Shown here: one piece after another, positions 38,902 through 48,236 of the stretch
How positions within the stretch are numbered: position 1 is the stretch's first letter
Layout of the letters: each line of letters opens with the position of its first letter
The notes under the pieces: generated by a model
Database searches by the model: none
Told to the model about the DNA's origin: nothing
Seen by the model: only the letters and a program-made list of their open reading frames with translations
Assembly: GCF_030687495.1 (NCBI RefSeq)
Contig: NZ_CP117435.1
Location: 2,546,501 to 2,610,500 of the forward strand
DNA length: 64,000 bases
Source of the DNA: Pseudomonas sp. FP453
GTDB lineage: Bacteria > Pseudomonadota > Gammaproteobacteria > Pseudomonadales > Pseudomonadaceae
Direction of reading: 5' to 3'
Program-made: the position numbers and the translations under genes

Positions 38902-40842
38902 ATGCTTCCTGCTTTTCGCTTCACCCCCCTGGCGCTGCTGGTCGCCGGTAGCTTCAACGCCTATGCCGACGAGCCCGTTGCCCTGCAACTCAACGATGTG
39001 GTGGTCACCGCTGCCGGCTTTGCCCAAAGCGTGGAAGACGCGCCGGCGTCGGTCACGGTGATCGATGGTGAAGCGCTGCGCCGCAAGTCCTACCGCGACT
39101 TGGGCGACGCGGTGCGTGATGTGGAAGGGGTGACGGTCAACGGCGGCGCCAATGAAACCGACATCTCCATCCGTGGCATGCCGGCCGACTACACCTTGAT
39201 CATGGTCGACGGCAAACGGCAGAGCGCGCGTGAATCGCGGGTCAACGGCAACAGCGGCTACGAGCAGAGTTTTGTACCGCCGGCCGCCGCCATCGAGCGG
39301 ATTGAAGTGGTGCGCGGGCCGATGTCGTCGCTGTACGGCTCGGATGCCATCGGCGGGGTGATCAACGTGATCACCCGCAAGGTCTCGCCAACCTGGGGCG
39401 GTTCCATCGGCTATGACTATTCCGCGCGCCAGCACAGCGACCAAGGCAATGCGCGCCAGACCCAGTTCTACCTCAGCGGCCCGCTAAAAGAGGATTTCCT
39501 CGGCTTGCAGGTGTGGGGCCGTTACCTCGACCGCCAGGCCGACGACGACATCGAGCAAACCAATGGCTTCAGCAACGCCGACCACCGCGACCTCACCGCG
39601 CGCCTGGCCTTCACGCCGAGCATCGACCACGACATCCTCCTGGAAGCCGGCGCCACCCGCCTGAAAAACGGCGACGGCACCAGCGCCAACTGGGCCACCC
39701 GCGAACAGGAGAACAACCGCGATCACTGGTCGCTGTCCCACCAGGGGCGCTGGGGTTGGGCCACGTCGGACGTCGCGCTGTCCCAGGAAACCTCCAGCCG
39801 CGAAGGCAAGGCCACCCCGGCACAAACCGATATCTACGGACGCAAGCCCGAGATCAAGAACACCGTGTTCGACGCCAAGCTGGTGGTGCCCACCGCGCAT
39901 AACGTCAGCACCGTCGGCCTGCAATGGAACAAAAGCGAGCTGACCGACTGGAACCAGGGCCTCGGCGACCGTATCGACTACACCTTCTCCGTCGCGCAAA
40001 AAGCCCTGTTCGCCGAGAACGAATGGTCGGTCACCGACACCTTCGCCCTCACCACCGGCCTGCGCCTGGATGAGCACGAAGAGTACGGCGCCCACATCAG
40101 CCCGCGGGTCTACGGCGTGTGGCGCGCCAGCGAGCAGTGGACGTTCAAAGGCGGCATCGCCCGTGGCTTCAAGGCGCCGGAGCTGCGCGCGGTGGTCGCC
40201 GATTACGCCTACCTGCGGCGCAATCGTTTCGTGATGTTCGGCAACCCCGACCTCAAGCCCGAGACCAGCACCAACTACGAAATCTCGGCGCTGTGGAGCA
40301 ACCGCGACAACCTCTCGGGCGGCGTGACGCTGTTCTACAACGACTTCCAGGACAAGCTCTCCACCGTCACCACCGAGCGTATGTGGAATGGCTACACCGT
40401 GATGGAGCGGGTCAACGTCGACAAGGCGATCATCCAGGGCGTCGAGCTCAACGGCCAATGGGACATCAGCGACCGCGTGCTGCTCAAGGCCAACTACACC
40501 TACACCGATTCCGAGCAGAAAAGCGGCGCCAACAAAGGCGCACCGCTGGCCCTCACCCCCGAGCAAAAAGCCAATGTGCGCACGGAATGGAGCATCAACG
40601 ACCGCACTCAGGCCTGGGCCTCGCTGAGTTACTACGGCGAAGAAACCGGCAACACCATTACCACCGACAAGCCGGCGCCGGGCTACACCACGGCGGACCT
40701 TGGCGGTTCGTTCGACGTGACCGACTCGCTGACCCTCAACGCGTCCCTCAACAACCTCACCGACAAGCGCCTCGACGATGAAACCTACGGCACGGTGAAC
40801 TACGGCCGCACGCTGTGGATGGGCGCCACGCTGAACTTCTAA
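38902..40842 (+). CDS. pfeA: TonB-dependent catecholate siderophore receptor, PfeA-like
   Basis: A 646-residue outer-membrane receptor. Signal peptide about residues 1-22, a TonB-box-like LNDVVVTA, a plug domain with ISIRGMPADYTLIMVDGK and RIEVVRGPMSSLYGSDAIGG, then a 22-strand barrel ending in aromatic F. The plug wording resembles the enterobactin/colicin-I receptor group (PfeA, FepA, CirA). I start at the ATG at 38902 because it opens a proper signal peptide. It is convergent with a two-component system of PfeRS type, and the two stop codons overlap. Ligand: probably enterobactin-like catecholates, inferred from the regulator pair. Confidence 0.88.
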   Translation: MLPAFRFTPLALLVAGSFNAYADEPVALQLNDVVVTAAGFAQSVEDAPASVTVIDGEALRRKSYRDLGDAVRDVEGVTVNGGANETDISIRGMPADYTLIMVDGKRQSARESRVNGNSGYEQSFVPPAAAIERIEVVRGPMSSLYGSDAIGGVINVITRKVSPTWGGSIGYDYSARQHSDQGNARQTQFYLSGPLKEDFLGLQVWGRYLDRQADDDIEQTNGFSNADHRDLTARLAFTPSIDHDILLEAGATRLKNGDGTSANWATREQENNRDHWSLSHQGRWGWATSDVALSQETSSREGKATPAQTDIYGRKPEIKNTVFDAKLVVPTAHNVSTVGLQWNKSELTDWNQGLGDRIDYTFSVAQKALFAENEWSVTDTFALTTGLRLDEHEEYGAHISPRVYGVWRASEQWTFKGGIARGFKAPELRAVVADYAYLRRNRFVMFGNPDLKPETSTNYEISALWSNRDNLSGGVTLFYNDFQDKLSTVTTERMWNGYTVMERVNVDKAIIQGVELNGQWDISDRVLLKANYTYTDSEQKSGANKGAPLALTPEQKANVRTEWSINDRTQAWASLSYYGEETGNTITTDKPAPGYTTADLGGSFDVTDSLTLNASLNNLTDKRLDDETYGTVNYGRTLWMGATLNF

Positions 40843-42191
40843 AGCGCGGCGGGCAAGCGCACCACTGCGCACAGGCCGGCGGGCGGGCGATTCTCCAGCA
40901 GCAACTCGCCGCCATGGGCCTGGATGCACGAGCGTGCAATCGCCAGGCCCAGCCCCACGCCACCGTCGCTGACGCCGCGTTGCACAAAGGGCTCGAAGAC
41001 TTTGCTCAACCAGTCCTCGGGCAAGCCGGGGCCGTGGTCGAGGATCTCGATCCGCAGCCAGCCGTCGTCTTCGCGGCGCAGGCCCAGGCTGGCGTCGCCG
41101 GCATGGTGCAGGGCGTTATCGATCAGGTTGGTCAGCGCGCGTTTCAGCGCCAAGGGGCGACAGGTCAGCATCAGCGGCGGCGCGCCGTGCCAGGTGACGG
41201 GCTGTTGCAGGCGCTGATAACGCTTGGCCAGGTCATCCAGCAGGCCGCTCAGGGACAGGGTGGCGGTGGCTTCCTGCACCGCATCATCGCGCACGAAATT
41301 CAGGGTTTCGCGCACCATCGCGCTCAGTTCGGCGAGGCTTTCCAGCATATCGTCGCGGGTCTCGCCGGGCTCCAGCAGTTCCACTTGCAGGCGCAACTCG
41401 GTGATCGGTGTGTTCAGGTCATGGCTGACGGCGGCGAGCATCCGCGTGCGGCCTTCGACATGCCGCGCGAGGTTGGCTTGCATAATGTTGAAGGCGGCGG
41501 TGAGGTCGCGGGCTTCCTGTGCGCCGGTTTCCGCCAGCGGGGCGATCCATTCACCGCGGCTCACGCGCTCGGTGGCTTGGGCCAGGGTTTTCACCGGGCG
41601 CACCACGCGGGCGATAAAAAACATCACGATCAGCAGCACCGGCAGGGTGGTGACAGGCAGGCTGTAGGCCAATACGCGGCCCCATTCATAGGCGCCGGCC
41701 GGATATTGCACGGCGTTCAGATAGTTACCGTTGGGCAACGGGATACTGCTGCGCAGGCGCAACGGAGCCCAGCCGGCGGGGCTGAACACGTGGGTGCGGG
41801 CGTTGGCGCCGCTGCTGCGTTCCAGCTGCATGCCGATGCGTGCGGCGCTGTCCAATTGCAGTTGGCTGCGCAGTTCGTTGGCCAGGCGTTGTTCTTCCGG
41901 CCGCAGCTCAAACGGTGGGACTTCCGGCGTGGAGCCGATCCAGAAACGGGTGTCGCCCGTGCTCATCGCTTCCAGCAGATGTGCGGTTTCAGTCGGCGGC
42001 AGGTCGATGGCCGTGTGGTGCGCAATCCCCAGGCGCTCGAGGCTGAAACTGCGGGACAGCGGGTGGATCAGGCTGCCGGTGCGTTGCAAAAACAGCATCG
42101 CGATGGCGTTGGACGCGAGCAACGCCAGCAGCAACAACAGGCTCAGTTGCCGCGCCAGGGTGCGCGGCCACAGCCGGCTCAGGGCGTGCAC
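40839..42191 (-). CDS. pfeS: Sensor histidine kinase, PfeS-like
   Basis: A 450-residue membrane kinase: helix at about 15-35, periplasmic sensor to about 175, second helix about 178-196, HAMP, the H-box AAVSHDLNTPIT (His257), and an ATPase domain with NLIDNALHH and GVGLGLAI. It starts with GTG inside the regulator's 3' end (13-bp overlap), so the two are co-translated. Neighbourhood with the catecholate receptor suggests it senses the ferric siderophore in the periplasm, as PfeS does in P. aeruginosa. Confidence 0.87.
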   Translation of the reverse strand: MHALSRLWPRTLARQLSLLLLLALLASNAIAMLFLQRTGSLIHPLSRSFSLERLGIAHHTAIDLPPTETAHLLEAMSTGDTRFWIGSTPEVPPFELRPEEQRLANELRSQLQLDSAARIGMQLERSSGANARTHVFSPAGWAPLRLRSSIPLPNGNYLNAVQYPAGAYEWGRVLAYSLPVTTLPVLLIVMFFIARVVRPVKTLAQATERVSRGEWIAPLAETGAQEARDLTAAFNIMQANLARHVEGRTRMLAAVSHDLNTPITELRLQVELLEPGETRDDMLESLAELSAMVRETLNFVRDDAVQEATATLSLSGLLDDLAKRYQRLQQPVTWHGAPPLMLTCRPLALKRALTNLIDNALHHAGDASLGLRREDDGWLRIEILDHGPGLPEDWLSKVFEPFVQRGVSDGGVGLGLAIARSCIQAHGGELLLENRPPAGLCAVVRLPAAL

Positions 42192-42922
42192 TCACTGACC
42201 TCGGCCGCCAGCAGGTAGCCGCCGCCCCAGATGGTGCGCAGCAGGTCCGGCGTGGCGTCGCCCTGGGCCAGCTTGCGCCGCAGGCGGCTGACCTGGCGGT
42301 CGATGGCGCGGTCGCTGACGTCGCTGTCGGCGGCGGCGGTCAGGTCGATCAGGCGTTCGCGGGGCAACAGGCGGTTGGGGTGGTCGAGGAACACTTGCAG
42401 CAGGCGGCTTTCGGCGGTGCTGAGTTGAATCGCCGGAGTGTCTGCGCGCGTCAACGTGGCACTGGCCGCGCTGAAATGCCAGCCGGCGAACTGGTACGCG
42501 CGCGCGCCACTCGTGGAGGCGACTGGCCCGGCGTTGCGGCCCTGGCGGCGCAACACACTGTTGATGCGCGCCACCAGTTCACGCGGTTCGAAGGGCTTGG
42601 TGACGTAATCGTCGGCCCCCAGGTCGAGGCCGCGAATGCGGTCGGCGGCGCTGTCGCGGGCGGTCAGCAGGATCACCGGGGTATTGCTGCGCCGGTGCAA
42701 CTGGTTGCACAACTCAAAGCCATCGCCATCCGGCAGCAACACGTCGAGCACCACCACATCGAACGCCTGGCGCTTGAGCAATTGCCACATGCCGGCCGCG
42801 TCTTCGGCGGTGCGCACCTCGAAGGTGTGGCGGCGCAGATAGGTGGCCAGCGGTTCGCGGATCTTGCGGTGGTCATCCACCACCAGCACGCGCGGTGCGA
42901 CAGTTGCTGCGGCAAACGGCAT
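42179..42922 (-). CDS. pfeR: OmpR-family response regulator, PfeR-like
   Basis: A response regulator of about 247 residues with a receiver domain (VLVVDD, phospho-acceptor Asp60 in VVVLDVLLPDGDG, and the conserved TKPFE lysine) and an OmpR-type winged helix ending RTIWGGGYLL. I chose the ATG at 42922 (MPFAAATV) because GAGG lies 7 nt upstream; an in-frame ATG at 42979 would add 19 low-complexity residues. A Fur-box-like site lies just upstream. Inferred target: the adjacent receptor gene. Confidence 0.88.
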   Translation of the reverse strand: MPFAAATVAPRVLVVDDHRKIREPLATYLRRHTFEVRTAEDAAGMWQLLKRQAFDVVVLDVLLPDGDGFELCNQLHRRSNTPVILLTARDSAADRIRGLDLGADDYVTKPFEPRELVARINSVLRRQGRNAGPVASTSGARAYQFAGWHFSAASATLTRADTPAIQLSTAESRLLQVFLDHPNRLLPRERLIDLTAAADSDVSDRAIDRQVSRLRRKLAQGDATPDLLRTIWGGGYLLAAEVSECTP

Positions 42923-42965
42923 TGCAGCCCTCGGTGGGTTGAGCGGGAGAGGGCGGATATTACTA

Positions 42966-42984
42966 CGAGTCATTATCATTAACG
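42966..42984. promoter_or_regulatory. Fur-box-like site upstream of pfeR
   Basis: On the minus strand the site reads TTAATGATAATGACTCG. AATGATAATGA matches 10 of 11 bases of the core of the Fur consensus GATAATGATAATCATTATC; the distal half is weaker. It would give iron repression of the regulator operon. Confidence 0.6.
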
Positions 42985-43101
42985 CGGATTTGTCGTGAGG
43001 TGCCGGTATGTCGTTCCATCAGTAGAACGATCAAGGTCATTTTTGCCGTCTAGCGCATTATTGTTATCGGATTTAAGGTGTATCCACTTTGGAGGAACAT
43101 C

Positions 43102-43968
43102 ATGAAAAAACTCATCGGCATCTACACCAGTCCACGCGGCCATTGGGTCGGCGACGGTTTCCCGGTGCGCACACTGTTTTCCTACGACAACCTGGGCAAA
43201 CACATCAGCCCATTTTTGCTGCTGGACCACGCCGGCCCGGCTGATTTCACCCCCACCGACGAGCGTCGCGGCGTAGGCCAACATCCCCATCGTGGGTTTG
43301 AAACCGTGACCATCGTCTACGACGGCGAGGTCGAACACCGCGACTCCACCGGCGCCGGCGGCATCATCGGCCCCGGCGACGTGCAATGGATGACCGCTGC
43401 CCGGGGCATCATCCACGAAGAATTCCACTCCGAAGCCTTCGCCCGCAAAGGCGGTGCGCTGGAGATGGTGCAACTGTGGGTCAACCTGCCGGCAGCGGAC
43501 AAAATGGCCGATGCCGGTTACCAGACCATCGTTGACGGCGATATCCCCGTGCTGCCGTTGGCCAACGCTGCCGGGCAACTGCGCCTGATCGCCGGTGAAT
43601 TCGCTGGCACCCAGGGCCCGGCGCGGACCTTTACGCCAATCGACGTGTGGGACCTGCGCCTCAACGCCGGCAAACCCGTGACCCTGGACCTGCACGCCGG
43701 GCGCAACAGCGCGCTGGTGATCCTGCGTGGCACGGTGCTGGTCAACGGCGAGGAAGTCGCACGCCAAGGCCAGCTGGTGTTGTTCGAACGTGATGGCAGC
43801 CAGATCAGCCTGGAGGCCAACGACGATGCCAAGGTGCTGTTGCTCAGCGGTGAGCCGATCGATGAACCGATCGTGGGGCACGGGCCGTTTGTGATGAACA
43901 CCGAGCAGGAAATCCACCAGGCGTTCGAGGACTTCCACTCGGGCAGGTTTGGCCAGATGCACGATTAA
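43102..43968 (+). CDS. Pirin-family cupin protein
   Basis: A 288-residue bicupin of the pirin/YhhW family. The N-terminal cupin has HPHRGFETVT (metal ligands His61, His63) and RGIIHEEFH (His105, Glu107), followed by a C-terminal cupin domain. Family members show quercetin 2,3-dioxygenase activity or act as redox-sensing cofactors; the role here is not readable. The start at 43102 is set by GGAGGA 5 nt upstream. It is divergent from the PfeR-like gene, with no obvious functional link. Confidence 0.92.
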   Translation: MKKLIGIYTSPRGHWVGDGFPVRTLFSYDNLGKHISPFLLLDHAGPADFTPTDERRGVGQHPHRGFETVTIVYDGEVEHRDSTGAGGIIGPGDVQWMTAARGIIHEEFHSEAFARKGGALEMVQLWVNLPAADKMADAGYQTIVDGDIPVLPLANAAGQLRLIAGEFAGTQGPARTFTPIDVWDLRLNAGKPVTLDLHAGRNSALVILRGTVLVNGEEVARQGQLVLFERDGSQISLEANDDAKVLLLSGEPIDEPIVGHGPFVMNTEQEIHQAFEDFHSGRFGQMHD

Positions 43969-43987
43969 CCACCCCCCGCCAAACCCC

Positions 43988-44074
43988 TGTGGGAGCTGGC
44001 TTGCCTGCGATAGCATCACCCCGGTGTCACTGACACACCGAGGTGCCCGCATCGCAGGCAAGCCAGCTCCCACA
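43988..44074. repeat. REPIN 5
   Basis: An inverted REP pair with GTGGGAGCTGGCTTGCC arms between the pirin and MscS-type genes, both rightward. Confidence 0.85.
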
Positions 44075-44136
44075 TTTCGTTTTCCAGCGTTGCCATTTCA
44101 TGCGATCTTCAGCGCATTCGCCCTGGAGCCGCCTGG

Positions 44137-45582
44137 ATGCCGTCATTTATCTCCGATCACCCGATGTTCTGCGCCCTGGCGCTGATCTTCATCGACATCG
44201 CCGTCTGGCGCCTGATCTCCGTCAACCTCGCCAACTGGAAGCTCGCCGCGCGCCTGTTGATCTTCGCGGTGTTCAGCGCCGTGCTGTTCAACGATGGCAT
44301 GAACCCCATGCAAGTCGCGCCGTATGCCGACAACACCGCCTTGCACCTGGCCGCCACGGCCTTGCAGATTGGCTGGTGGCTGTTCGCGGCGCGTACGCTG
44401 ACGGTGTTGCTCGGTGCGGTGATGATGCAGCGGGTCGGGCACACCGGGCGGTTGTTGCAGGATTTGCTTGGCGCGGTGATTTTCCTGATTGCGATCATCG
44501 CCGCCCTGGCCTACGTGCTCGATCTGCCGGTCAAGGGCGTGCTGGCCACGTCGGGCGCGGTGGCGATCATTGTCGGCCTGGCGTTGCAAAGCACCTTGAG
44601 CGATGTGTTCTCGGGGATCGTGCTCAATACCACCAAGCCGTACCAGCTGGATGACTGGATTTCCATCGACGGCACCGAAGGCCGCGTCACCGATATCGAC
44701 TGGCGGGCCACTCGCCTGCAAACCTCCCAGGGCAGCATGGCGGTGATTCCCAACTCCCTGGCGGCCAAGGCCAAGATCATCAACTTTTCGCGCCCGGCGG
44801 ATATGTTCGGCCTGGCGGTCAGCTTGCAAGTCAGCCCCCATGCGCGCCCGCAGATCGTCATCGAGGCGCTGGAGCGGGCGATGCAAGGGTGCCGGCCGCT
44901 GCTGGTCACACCGGCGCCCAGTGTCGCGTTCAAGACCAGTGCCAGTGGTGGCGTGGAATACGAGATCAGCGGTTTTGTCCCGGCCATGGCCCTCAAGCGC
45001 GAAGTGCGCAACCAGCTGTACGATTTGGCCTTCCGCCACCTGCAAGCGGCGGGGGTGAGCCTGCTGTCGGCCACCGAAGGCAGCACGCCATCGGCGATGT
45101 CCGCCGCCCGCGCCTTGCTGGAACGCTCGCCGATTTTCTCCACCCTGCGCCAGGAAGAAAAAGACACCTTCAGCCAGAACATGACCCTGCACACCTACCG
45201 CAGCGGCGAGATGATCCTGCCGGCGGGGGAGGTCAGCGATCATTTGTTTATCGTCGAGACCGGCGTGGTCTCGGTGATGCTGATCAAGGACGGCCACACG
45301 TTCGAAGCCGGGCGCATGGGGCCGGGCGAGGTGATTGGCGAGGCGGGCATCCTCTCCGACAAGGCGGCGCTGGCGGACTTTTCGGCGAAGACCTTTTGCA
45401 CCCTGTACCGCATTGAAAAGGAATACCTCAAGCCGTGCCTGGACGCGCGGCATGACATTGGCGAGGCGATGAAGGCGCTGCTGGATTTCCGCCTGCATGC
45501 GGCGCAGGTGTTGACTCAGGAAGCGCCGGTGGTGCCGGTGAAGAAGGGCTTTTTGCAGTGGTTGCGCAAGCGCGGCCTGTAA
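44137..45582 (+). CDS. MscS-type channel with C-terminal cyclic-nucleotide-binding domain
   Basis: A 481-residue protein. About four to five membrane helices fill residues 1-160, with the pore helix in the SGAVAIIVGLALQSTLSDVFSG region. The MscS beta domain (LDDWISIDGTEGRVTDIDWRATR) and a C-terminal domain follow. From about 330 to 450 there is a cAMP/cNMP-binding fold (GEMILPAGEVSDHLFIVETG and GPGEVIGEAGIL), although the canonical phosphate-cassette Arg-Ala is replaced. It thus belongs to the bacterial cyclic-nucleotide-gated MscS relatives. GGAG lies upstream of the ATG. Probably an osmotic or ligand-gated ion channel of the inner membrane. Confidence 0.9.
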   Translation: MPSFISDHPMFCALALIFIDIAVWRLISVNLANWKLAARLLIFAVFSAVLFNDGMNPMQVAPYADNTALHLAATALQIGWWLFAARTLTVLLGAVMMQRVGHTGRLLQDLLGAVIFLIAIIAALAYVLDLPVKGVLATSGAVAIIVGLALQSTLSDVFSGIVLNTTKPYQLDDWISIDGTEGRVTDIDWRATRLQTSQGSMAVIPNSLAAKAKIINFSRPADMFGLAVSLQVSPHARPQIVIEALERAMQGCRPLLVTPAPSVAFKTSASGGVEYEISGFVPAMALKREVRNQLYDLAFRHLQAAGVSLLSATEGSTPSAMSAARALLERSPIFSTLRQEEKDTFSQNMTLHTYRSGEMILPAGEVSDHLFIVETGVVSVMLIKDGHTFEAGRMGPGEVIGEAGILSDKAALADFSAKTFCTLYRIEKEYLKPCLDARHDIGEAMKALLDFRLHAAQVLTQEAPVVPVKKGFLQWLRKRGL

Positions 45583-45680
45583 CGCGATTGGTCACCTGTT
45601 CTTAGCCTGAATTGGATATTCCTCCCGAGCGGTGCGGTGACTAATCTAGCCACCAATCCCCACCGTTCTGGAGTTCCACC

Positions 45681-46118
45681 ATGCAAACCCGTACCGATTT
45701 CTACACTGCCTCCCCAGACGCCATGAAAGCCATGATGGCCCTGGAAACCGCCGTCGGCAAACTGTCCATCGAGCTGCCGCTGCTGGAGTTGGTGCGCCTG
45801 CGTGTGTCGCAGATCAACGGCTGCGCCTTCTGCCTCGACATGCACACCGCCGATGCCCGCAAGGGCGGTGAAACCGAGCGCCGCCTTTACACCGTGTCGG
45901 CCTGGCGCGAAACGCCGTTCTTCACCCCGCGTGAACGTGCGGCACTGGCCTGGGCTGAAAGCCTGACCCTGATCAGCCACACCCACGCCCCGGACGAAGA
46001 CTTCAACGCCCTGGCCGAGCAATTCAGCGCCAAGGAGCAGATCGACCTGAGCGTGGCCATCGCCACCATCAACAGCTGGAACCGCTTGGCGGTGGGTTTC
46101 CGCAAGATGCCGAAGTAA
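45681..46118 (+). CDS. AhpD-like carboxymuconolactone-decarboxylase family protein
   Basis: A 145-residue protein of the CMD/AhpD fold with the thiol motif CAFCLDMH (Cys48, Cys51, His55) in place of a decarboxylase site. This signature is typical of alkylhydroperoxidase AhpD-like proteins with peroxidase or reductase activity. GGAG lies 8 nt upstream of the ATG. It has its own promoter region after the channel gene and no clear partner. Confidence 0.9.
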   Translation: MQTRTDFYTASPDAMKAMMALETAVGKLSIELPLLELVRLRVSQINGCAFCLDMHTADARKGGETERRLYTVSAWRETPFFTPRERAALAWAESLTLISHTHAPDEDFNALAEQFSAKEQIDLSVAIATINSWNRLAVGFRKMPK

Positions 46119-46237
46119 GCGTTTTACCGGAAGGCGGCGGGGTCCTGGTTTTACCGGTTAGGTAAGTTGCGACCCCGCATGCGTCCGCTAGCGAAATGGC
46201 GCTGATTCAGATCGAAGTGATGGCAAGCGGCCGGTAT

Positions 46238-48004
46238 TCAGCGCAAACCCGCAACCCGAGCGGAGAGTTGGTTCATCGTGCGGACGGCATCAATTTCGTT
46301 GTCTATGCCCAGCGGTTGACCGTCACGCGTGTATCGATGGGGGGTCGAGTAAAAGGGTATGTCGTTGCCGCCCATCACGGTCCGGAATTTCGAGTAGCCT
46401 TGATTGTACGAGCGGCTTTCCCCGCCATGTTGCACACCCATGTTATGCCCCAGTTCATGGCGCATCACCGTCGTAGGTGCGTTGATGGAGCCTACCGACA
46501 GGGTGAAATCGTTAATGGGCCCGACATGGCCCAGGCCGCCGCCGATTTCCGTGCCTTCGTAATATATTCCGTCAGCCTTTAAGTTATCCCGCATGGATTT
46601 AACCGTCTGGTCAGATCGCAGATCATTGATGGGGTCTTTCAGGTATTGCCAGTGTGACTTGGCCGGTATCTCTTTCATCGCCGTACTGCGGAATCTGAAG
46701 TTGGCGCCCGAGTTTTCAAGTGCTTCATTGGTCAGTTTTAGCCCTTCAGTCAGCCGAGTGTGCATACCTTCACCGCCCAATCGTTTGCGCGCCTTGTCAC
46801 TGTAAAGTAGTAACAGTTCGATTGTTACGGTTTCCCTGGCCCACTGACCCTGCTCGTTGACTTTAAATGAAATCGTCTCGCCGGGCTTTAGCGTTTCCTT
46901 GGCCGTGCCGTAGTTGATGGTGCCGGCAAGTTCCGACTTGGACTGGATGATTATTCTGCTGCCATTTTTTGCACCGCTTGGAAGATTGATTGTGCTTTGC
47001 CAGTCCTTTGAATTTATGTCTATAAATGTTTTAGGCGTGGTCAGGTCGGGCACGTTGCCGTTATTCAATCGGGCGGCTGAATGGTAGGTGTGCGGGGCAC
47101 TGAGTATTTCCCACTTTTTAGTCTTGTCGAAATACATGAAGTCATAGGTCTCTCCCGCTGCCAGCTTCATTGCCCCCGGGTTATTGATGTTGTCGGCGTC
47201 GATGGATACTGGCGTCCTGGCGCTTGACGTTACGGTAATACGATCACGATTATTTGCATGCTTGGGCAACTGAAGGTGCGCTGGCGTGTTGGTATCAGTC
47301 AGTGCAACGACAGTCTTGGGACCGTTGGGTGCTATTCGTTGTACATCCTTGCGGTCGGGTATGAAGGGCGGCTGGACCACGTCCTTCTGAGGCGGTACTG
47401 GCTGCTTGGTTTTGTTTTCGACGTGCTCGGCTTTCCAGCGACGCTCGGGAGCAGAATAGCGGAAAACCAGTTTTTCGTTTTTCCCCACAACCTGCGGTGT
47501 TACCGGATTCAGGTCCTTGCTTGTGATTGTCACACTCTTGCTGGCCGATGAGCTGAAGATGATAACGTCGTCATGGGCAGCCTTCGTCGGCAGGCTGACA
47601 TGGGGTACCCAGTTATCCTGTGTCAACGAAAAAAATGTTAAGGGCGGTTGAGAGTCTGGAATTGCAGCGCCCACGTTGAATGGTGTTAGATAACTGACAT
47701 TCTTGCCGCCAATGCTCCATGTATTGGTGTCGGAGTTGAATATAAATGAATACATCAGGTCGGGATGTATGGCGATTCCAGCAGGAAGATTTGTTTTTGA
47801 TATATCAATTCCGGCTGCCGCGGCCTTGGCCAGTGATGTATCTATTCGATCCAGATGCCTGGGTTGTTTTGTGTTATTGGATATCTGGTTGTTAATAGGG
47901 GTGTCTTTTTTGCCGGGTGGGGTATTTGTATTGAATGTATTCCCGTAGTGCCCGGGGCGATAGAGTTGCGCAGGGTGAGTGGTGGGCCAATGTTGTCTGA
48001 TCAT
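46238..48004 (-). CDS. Metzincin-type metalloprotease with three repeated beta domains
   Basis: A 588-residue protein with an extended zinc site HELGHNMGVQH (His516, Glu517, His520, His526) and a downstream Met-turn in TVMGGND, the metzincin signature; family M12/M72-like. Residues 1-60 are Asn/Thr/Pro-rich and show no Sec or Tat signal. Residues about 105-385 hold three related segments, each with a W/TxxL-P pattern, a D/R-xIxI-x-SS strand and a closing GE/N-x-F/Y ... W motif, suggesting three tandem beta domains. GGGAG precedes the ATG. Base composition is clearly lower in GC than its neighbours, suggesting transfer. It may be exported by a non-Sec route; no secretion gene is adjacent. Confidence 0.85.
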   Translation of the reverse strand: MIRQHWPTTHPAQLYRPGHYGNTFNTNTPPGKKDTPINNQISNNTKQPRHLDRIDTSLAKAAAAGIDISKTNLPAGIAIHPDLMYSFIFNSDTNTWSIGGKNVSYLTPFNVGAAIPDSQPPLTFFSLTQDNWVPHVSLPTKAAHDDVIIFSSSASKSVTITSKDLNPVTPQVVGKNEKLVFRYSAPERRWKAEHVENKTKQPVPPQKDVVQPPFIPDRKDVQRIAPNGPKTVVALTDTNTPAHLQLPKHANNRDRITVTSSARTPVSIDADNINNPGAMKLAAGETYDFMYFDKTKKWEILSAPHTYHSAARLNNGNVPDLTTPKTFIDINSKDWQSTINLPSGAKNGSRIIIQSKSELAGTINYGTAKETLKPGETISFKVNEQGQWARETVTIELLLLYSDKARKRLGGEGMHTRLTEGLKLTNEALENSGANFRFRSTAMKEIPAKSHWQYLKDPINDLRSDQTVKSMRDNLKADGIYYEGTEIGGGLGHVGPINDFTLSVGSINAPTTVMRHELGHNMGVQHGGESRSYNQGYSKFRTVMGGNDIPFYSTPHRYTRDGQPLGIDNEIDAVRTMNQLSARVAGLR

Positions 48005-48236
48005 CGTTACTCCCGTGTTGTTGTCGAGTTGTTGGATTGGGAAGTGGTCTCAAGAGCGGTTTTGAGTATAACGATGGTAAAAAGTGGGGCGAGGGGGGAA
48101 GTGTTTTGGCTTGTTTCTTTGTGGCGGGCTTGAAGCGTATTTCAGTTGGCAAGTGCGCTGCATGGCAGCGCTTGTTACTGTTTGCCGAGTTGTTTCAGAT
48201 GACTAACGCCACAAGCCCGTATGAAATGTCGAAGAT

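Noticed and set aside
46138..46177. CGGGGTC ... GACCCCG inverted repeat as a terminator
   Set aside because: The loop is 26 nt and there is no U-tract; the support is too weak.
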